Below are positions 58,540 through 64,000 of a stretch of 64,000 nt of DNA, piece after piece; within the stretch, counting starts at the first letter, position 1; every line of letters begins with the position of its first letter. The notes beneath the pieces are model-generated. The model was not told the DNA's origin. It saw only the letters and a list, made by a program, of their open reading frames with translations, and did no database searches. Made by a program: the position numbers and the translations under genes. The DNA is from Dipetalonema caudispina (lineage: Eukaryota; Nematoda; Chromadorea; Rhabditida; Onchocercidae): the NCBI GenBank assembly GCA_013365325.1, contig JABVXV010000025.1, positions 400,135 through 464,134 on the forward strand. The letters are read 5' to 3'.

Positions 58540-60618
58540 TGGCTCTTCTTTATCCATTTGATTACTGATTAAATATGACATAGTCATATCACATACAATA
58601 TATATTAGTGTGGTAACAAAAATATCAGTTTTTGAGCAATGGTCATATTTTCGACAAAGATTTTGCAGAAGTTTATTCTGTGTAACTTTATTCCTTTTCT
58701 TTTTCAAAAGTGATATCCTTGTACTAACTGTTCAGATTTGCTTTTCGTAAGTTTTATTACCGGTAGCTATATGATTCGACTTTCCCAGTTGGAAAACCTA
58801 TCCTATCCAAGTGGCTGCTATGTTTCCCGACTTTTATCTTCATGTTTCGAAATGTAGTACATTTTAGTCATTCTCTTGTCGATGTAAAACTGATCAAATA
58901 ATTTACCTGCTGATTTATGCTTACAGCGAAGTGAGACTTCCATTATACCCAATGTTTCCTAAGATGTACATGGTTTTCTTGAAAGTTGAACTTGTTTTTA
59001 AAACCAAAATAATCGATATGGATTTTCGTAAGGGAATGTTGTAAAGAAAGACTTTACTGACAATTTTGTTTGCAAAAACAAACATTGATAATGTGTCTGT
59101 AAGTAATAAATAAACTGTAAATAAAACAATGTAAAAGTTCATGATCACGTTGAAGTGCACGCATAAGATTCTTTGGATGTTGATGCAACGCACAGATAGA
59201 TTTTGCATGATGAAAACGAATAACGTTAAACATCATGCAACCAACCGTAAACGTATTTCTAAAAAATTACCAGAAATAATCTTCAGTTTGATATCTCTAA
59301 ATTTCCAATGTCGGATTCCTTTTAGAAACTGTGTTATCGTACTCGTATGACTTTAGAGTATACACTATATATGCCAGACATTGATCTATAAAATCAACTT
59401 GGAAAGAAAGATTTGAGAAGAAATGTTCTATGGGACCTACATAAGTTGAGGAAGTGGTAGTTTTCCCAAGTCGTTTCTTTAACTGAGTATTTCTTGAATG
59501 GAACTTTAGAAAATAGTGAATAACTGATAGTCGTTGTCTGCTAATTCAGAGAAGAACATTATTTGCAAATAAATATCAGCTAAAAATTGACTGTATTTTT
59601 CCTTGTAATGATATCCTTTCTTGTTGTCCTTTCTGTCATACTGCAAAATCTGATGGATGAAATTGCGATATCGATCAAAATTTCTCCGGCATGCAGTATC
59701 GTTATTTCATTGCCAGTATTCTTGATGAACTCCTTGTGAAACTTAAGACATTTGTATTGATTTTATGTATCGTACTATATGTAATGGAACAAAAGATGCA
59801 GTCGAATTGAAGGCTAAAGGAATGAATGATAAGATATGAAATTTTATACATTATCTTTCAATCTAATCAAGTAATAAAGATTAATCGTTTAACCAAAGTA
59901 AATATAAATATCAATATCTATTAATTATAAACAACTATTGAATGAAAAGTGCATAAAACAATCATCAAAGGATACAAGGGAATGTTTGACGATCCATGAA
60001 AGTTGCTGTTAATACAAAGAGATGAAAGTTATGATGTCAAGATTTTAAGAATCACTTTACTTGCATATACTATATCGTACGTATCTTTAATTTCAGTTGT
60101 TTATTATTAAATTGTTATAATTATGTTAATTCTTTTCATAAAAAACCCTTATTCATAATCTTAAAATTAACAGTTTGAAATAAAATGAGTTCGCTGCATC
60201 CATGAAATTCATTATTCAAATAAAAGCTTTAGACATGCATGTTCATTTATTATTAATTATCTCGAATGAATGTGTGTACGAAAACTAAATTTAATAATTA
60301 ATAAAGAAACGGAAATATAGAGAGAGGACTGCTTCAAGAAAAGAAATCCGGTTACGTAATTACAGGAAAGGGAGATGATCGGAAATAAGTAACAATTAAA
60401 CGGAAATCTAAAATTTCTGTATTTGCAAAGCATATTTATTTGTCCAACATTTCCTATCCTTTTCTACTATTTAGTTTTTCGGCAGTGTGATAGATTTATT
60501 GCAAAATTTTTTTCCCCACTTTTGCGCAAATAATTACAGCAATTAGTTTACTGGCTACTTCAAGGTTTATATATTAGCCTAAATCATAGTATTCCAATTA
60601 ATTGAATTCAAATATTCA
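58540..60618. other. Convergent intergenic region between GHITM and the SLC24 exchanger
   Basis: About 2.1 kb between two converging genes. A plus-strand AATAAA lies at 59105-59110, rather far from the GHITM stop. Minus-strand AATAAA candidates for the exchanger lie at 60495-60500 and 60435-60440. No coding exon was recognised; the minus-strand frame over 58327-58707 overlaps the last GHITM exon and is an antisense shadow. Confidence 0.5.
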
Positions 60619-63600
60619 TTACTTACAAACAACAGCGAGTGGACAAACAACATAGCCTAATTCTAGTAATACACTAAGTAAACAAAATGATAGATAAGCA
60701 ATAAGCATTACTACTCCAAATGTTTTATTCATTTTCCATCGACTAAGTTTCACAGCAATTATTAAAACAATAAACATTAGAAAGAGAAGACCAACAGAGC
60801 AGATGAGACCCTTTGATACAACCGGTATAATACCCAAGCTGGAAGTTGAGAATGAATTTGTCAACCAACGAATTGCAAATTGCAACAACCAAGGAACTGG
60901 CAATCTGCAATTACGAAATTTCAATTTCTTTTTTTCAGGAATACATATTGAACAATCATGCTTGTAATGAAAATAATGCATGAATGTACCCAACACAAAT
61001 ATCGAAAAGATTGCTTCCAATAGAGCTTGATACGGCCATATCACCAAGTCCTTTACGGGCAACGATTACACTAAAATGATTTGTATTTATTTAGACGAAT
61101 GATCAGTGTAATCGATCCCACTTTAATAAGCTCTTGATCCAAGCATTAATGTATCAGGTAAACATAAACAATTAGTTCTCAAATAGTGAAACATTTGAAA
61201 AAATTTGAAGCGTTTATCTTCTGTGGTCAGTGAAAAAATCCTTTCTTCCACTTCAAAAAAAATGTTGCATCCATGGATAGAATATAAGTGATGATTGGCA
61301 ATACTTATTTCCTAATTTAGTTAAATATTTTTCAAAAACAAGCCATAGATAAAGAAGATTAGCAATTGAACCTGGAAATAAGGTCAGGTATACTTGTACC
61401 AGCAGCTAATACCGTCAAACCCATTACCTAAAAGCGTAAATTTGCAAATTTGTTCTCTAGCTATCAATCTCTTGAATTGAAAAATAAAAACAAAAATTGA
61501 TTCACAAAAACTACTGAATAGTTTTACCTGAAATAATTCATACAAACCAAAATACAATATCAATGCAATCAATAAAAGTATACTGTTGAAAATATTTTTA
61601 GTTAAAAGTAACAAGATGGATTTGTTCAGAGCTCTAAAATTTACCGGCTGTTTCTTTTGGCCATTCGATATTCAACATATTGGCCAAAAAAAGACCCATC
61701 ATAAAATTAGTAACATTATTCATTTGGTCTTAATTCTCCTTACATTGTTTAGTTCAATTTATCGAAATTGAAAACATTTTCATAAAACAAACCACCCTGT
61801 CCCATCACTTGCTAGAATGATTCGAAAACAAAAAATCGAAAAAAGCTGCAGAAAATTCTTAGATTATAGAAGTTCGCTGCGAATTTAACCATGAAAACTA
61901 GGAAAATGAAATGAGAAAAGTATTATGTTACCAAACCAAATTAATTATTGTTAGCGCAGATGTCATCCTACAACGTTACGAAGTTGAAGAAAGAATCAAT
62001 CACATGCAACTCAATGATGAAATATGGTGATAATATGCTATTGCGATTTTAGCTTTAAAAATGAGTAGTTACCTCATCCGGTACAGCTAATGTTTCACCG
62101 ATTACTTTTGCCCACCAAACCATCAAATATGAGAAGAGAGCAATCCATAAAATCGATCCCATGAAAGTTATTACAAAATACTTCTTGTATGACTGGAAAT
62201 AGTGAAATCGACGATTAACGTATAAGTTCAAAGTGTTTTATCTATCGTTACATAATCCAGAAAATAGAAAACAGATGGCTATCAACAATATCCCATTAGA
62301 TATCAACAAAATATCAACCTCATCTGTTCTGAAAACTTCTTGGCTTCTTCCCGAAGAATTTTTCGAGCGGAAAGCGGTAAATTACGTTTGCCTTAACTAG
62401 ATAATAATTAGCCTTAATCTGTCCCGGAAAATCTCTCGTTCTGTTTCTCCTCCTATTAACTTGCAGGCATCTTTTCTACCTGCCAGTTTTTTTCCAATGA
62501 ATTAACTTACTGAATTTTTCGAATCCGGAAGTGTGTAGTAAAGTGGAATCATAACCGGCGCCAAAAACAGATAAGATAACCGTGCTTTGGTGGAAGATGG
62601 CCATGAGATGTCGATTGGTACCTCTGGTTCAGTGGCCCTTTTTTTTAATACCTCGCACTTCTGAACAAAAGAAATTTTTGGCTGAATTATGACAAATTGA
62701 TATTTTTGTTGGAATTAACCAACAAAAGAGGGGTTTGGTCCACTCTTACTCTTCCAGTCGATTTTAAATATTTTGATTTCTTCTGGAAATTTAGATAAAA
62801 AAGTTGAAAATTAAAATGGACTCCTAAATCTAATTACTATGGCTTAGTTTAAAACAGAAAAAACATGGAATGAAAATGAAAATGCAATAAATATTTCAAC
62901 TTTTCCAGAACTTGTGGGAATTCGTCGAATAGTTTCACAGTTTACTTCGTCCATCAATTTCGTTATCGATCCGGGAAGCTAAAACTCATGCAACGCTCGA
63001 AACAATCTTGCATTTTTATAATTATCAGAAGGCTCTATTTAAAAACATTCCTTCCCCAAATCTCGAGAAACTACTTTACTAGCTTATCATGTCGCTAATA
63101 AATTCAAAATTTCTTAAGTGCAGAAAGTTTGACAAACTAATCGAAGAAATTCTGAATACAAAAAAGAAATAGCATCCATCAACTTACCTCAACCTCAGGC
63201 ATAACATTCGAAATATTATTTTGACAGTTTTTTTGCGCCGCAATACGTAATTTCGTTATTGTCTTTTCAGGGGATTCATTTGAATCTAAAAAGTGATTTT
63301 TCAGGAATTGATGATTTGAATTTTTTGCTACCTTAAGAAGATTAATATAAATACTCATCGTTAGAAAATTTTAGAGCACTGTTTGCTATACCGCATCATG
63401 TTTGTTGAAACAAAGAATTGAGCTTTCATTTGTACAATAAATTAAATGCATCGTAATTAAACACAGTAATCATCGAAATTCTAATTATGATATTTGAAAT
63501 AATAAATCCAAAGTCAAATTCATAAACTAGCACCTTCTGATGGATGGGGAATCTTTTCTACTGCAGTCTTATTTTGCATCGCACCTAACTTCATATGTTT

Positions 63601-63672
63601 TACGACGATGAAAGATGGGGGAAGCGTCACTTTTTCCACTGATATATTATTCAGAAGTGTTGGACATAAATG
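60619..63672 (-). CDS. K+-dependent Na+/Ca2+ exchanger (SLC24/NCKX family), 3' part of gene
   Basis: Exons 5' to 3' within the window: 63534-63672, 63188-63285, 62511-62660, 62073-62192, 61372-61427, 60990-61070, 60619-60904. Phases agree throughout, giving 930 nt (309 codons plus stop). The first two exons encode a large cytoplasmic loop. Next comes the second transmembrane half, starting [20 protein letters not shown], with [18 protein letters not shown]. The alpha-2 repeat [15 protein letters not shown] continues into [18 protein letters not shown]. The end is KWKMNK, then [16 protein letters not shown]. The Asp of SIPDL and of SNLFD correspond to Asp548 and Asp575 of mammalian NCKX2, the latter tied to K+ dependence. 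The alpha-1 half and start lie beyond base 64000 and were not seen. Plasma-membrane location is inferred from the family. Confidence 0.93.
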
Positions 63673-63780
63673 CTGGAAATGAAACGGAAAGAATGATTAC
63701 AAGATGAAGAAAGAAAGCTCAAATCTCATTACAATATCAATTTGTTAAATTTAAAGAAAGGGTAAGAGAAGGTCATATTG

Positions 63781-63909
63781 AATAATAATAATAGTAATAA
63801 TAGTAATAATAATAATAATGATGATAATGATGATGATGATGATGATAATAATAATAACAATAATAATAATAATAATAATAATAATGATAATAATAATAAT
63901 AATAATAAC

Positions 63910-64000
<91 letters not shown>
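63781..64000. repeat. (AAT)n/(GAT)n microsatellite at the window edge
   Basis: Over 200 bases of ATT/AAT-type trinucleotide with GAT, AGT and AAC variants, becoming purer towards the right edge. It lies in the intron upstream of the first visible exchanger exon and continues past the window. Confidence 0.97.

Noticed and set aside
58327..58707. Minus-strand frame of 126 codons
   Set aside because: It is antisense to the last GHITM exon, whose sense frame is supported by clear homology and phase.
63729..63911. Poly-Leu/Ser frame at the right edge
   Set aside because: Translation of the AAT/GAT microsatellite, not a gene.

Overview
The window looks like nuclear DNA from a nematode, most likely a parasitic spirurid or filaria-like species. 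It is AT-rich. Genes are split into many short exons of about 40-290 bp with GT-AG introns. Several start codons sit on or within a few bases of a splice-acceptor-like AG, as expected where a spliced leader is added. The encoded families are animal-specific: a Notch ligand, SLC24 exchanger, paraplegin, GHITM, and a Kunitz/EGF protein. The species itself is an inference. All exon models were built by reading splice sites and phases by eye.

Layout: (1) 1933-11147, minus: a 14-exon Delta-type Notch ligand with MNNL, DSL, nine EGF repeats, a membrane span and a cytoplasmic tail. (2) 11148-27109: a roughly 16 kb stretch without a convincing gene; it lies upstream of the ligand and contains a conspicuous GC-rich island near 13.5-13.7 kb. 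(3) 27110-29930, minus: a six-exon CAP-superfamily (GAPR-1-like) protein. (4) 29936-36634: about 6.7 kb of non-coding sequence with microsatellites. (5) 36635-44542, plus: a Kunitz/EGF extracellular protein gene whose reading frame is broken in several places; it is probably a decaying pseudogene or a locally bad assembly. (6) 46097-51945, minus: an 18-exon paraplegin-type mitochondrial m-AAA protease. (7) 52728-53843, plus: a BOLA1-like mitochondrial protein, divergent from paraplegin. (8) 55077-58539, plus: an eight-exon GHITM/MICS1 (TMBIM5) gene. (9) 60619-63672, minus: the 3' part of a K+-dependent Na+/Ca2+ exchanger, whose 5' exons lie beyond the window edge.

Three consecutive genes (paraplegin, BOLA1, GHITM) act in mitochondria. 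GHITM/TMBIM5 is known in mammals to interact with the m-AAA protease, so the neighbourhood may be meaningful. The Delta-like ligand is notable because it keeps the full DOS-bearing Delta architecture that C. elegans DSL ligands lack. The intact models (ligand, CAP, paraplegin, BOLA1, GHITM, exchanger) all keep phase across every junction. This makes the repeated lesions in the Kunitz/EGF gene stand out.
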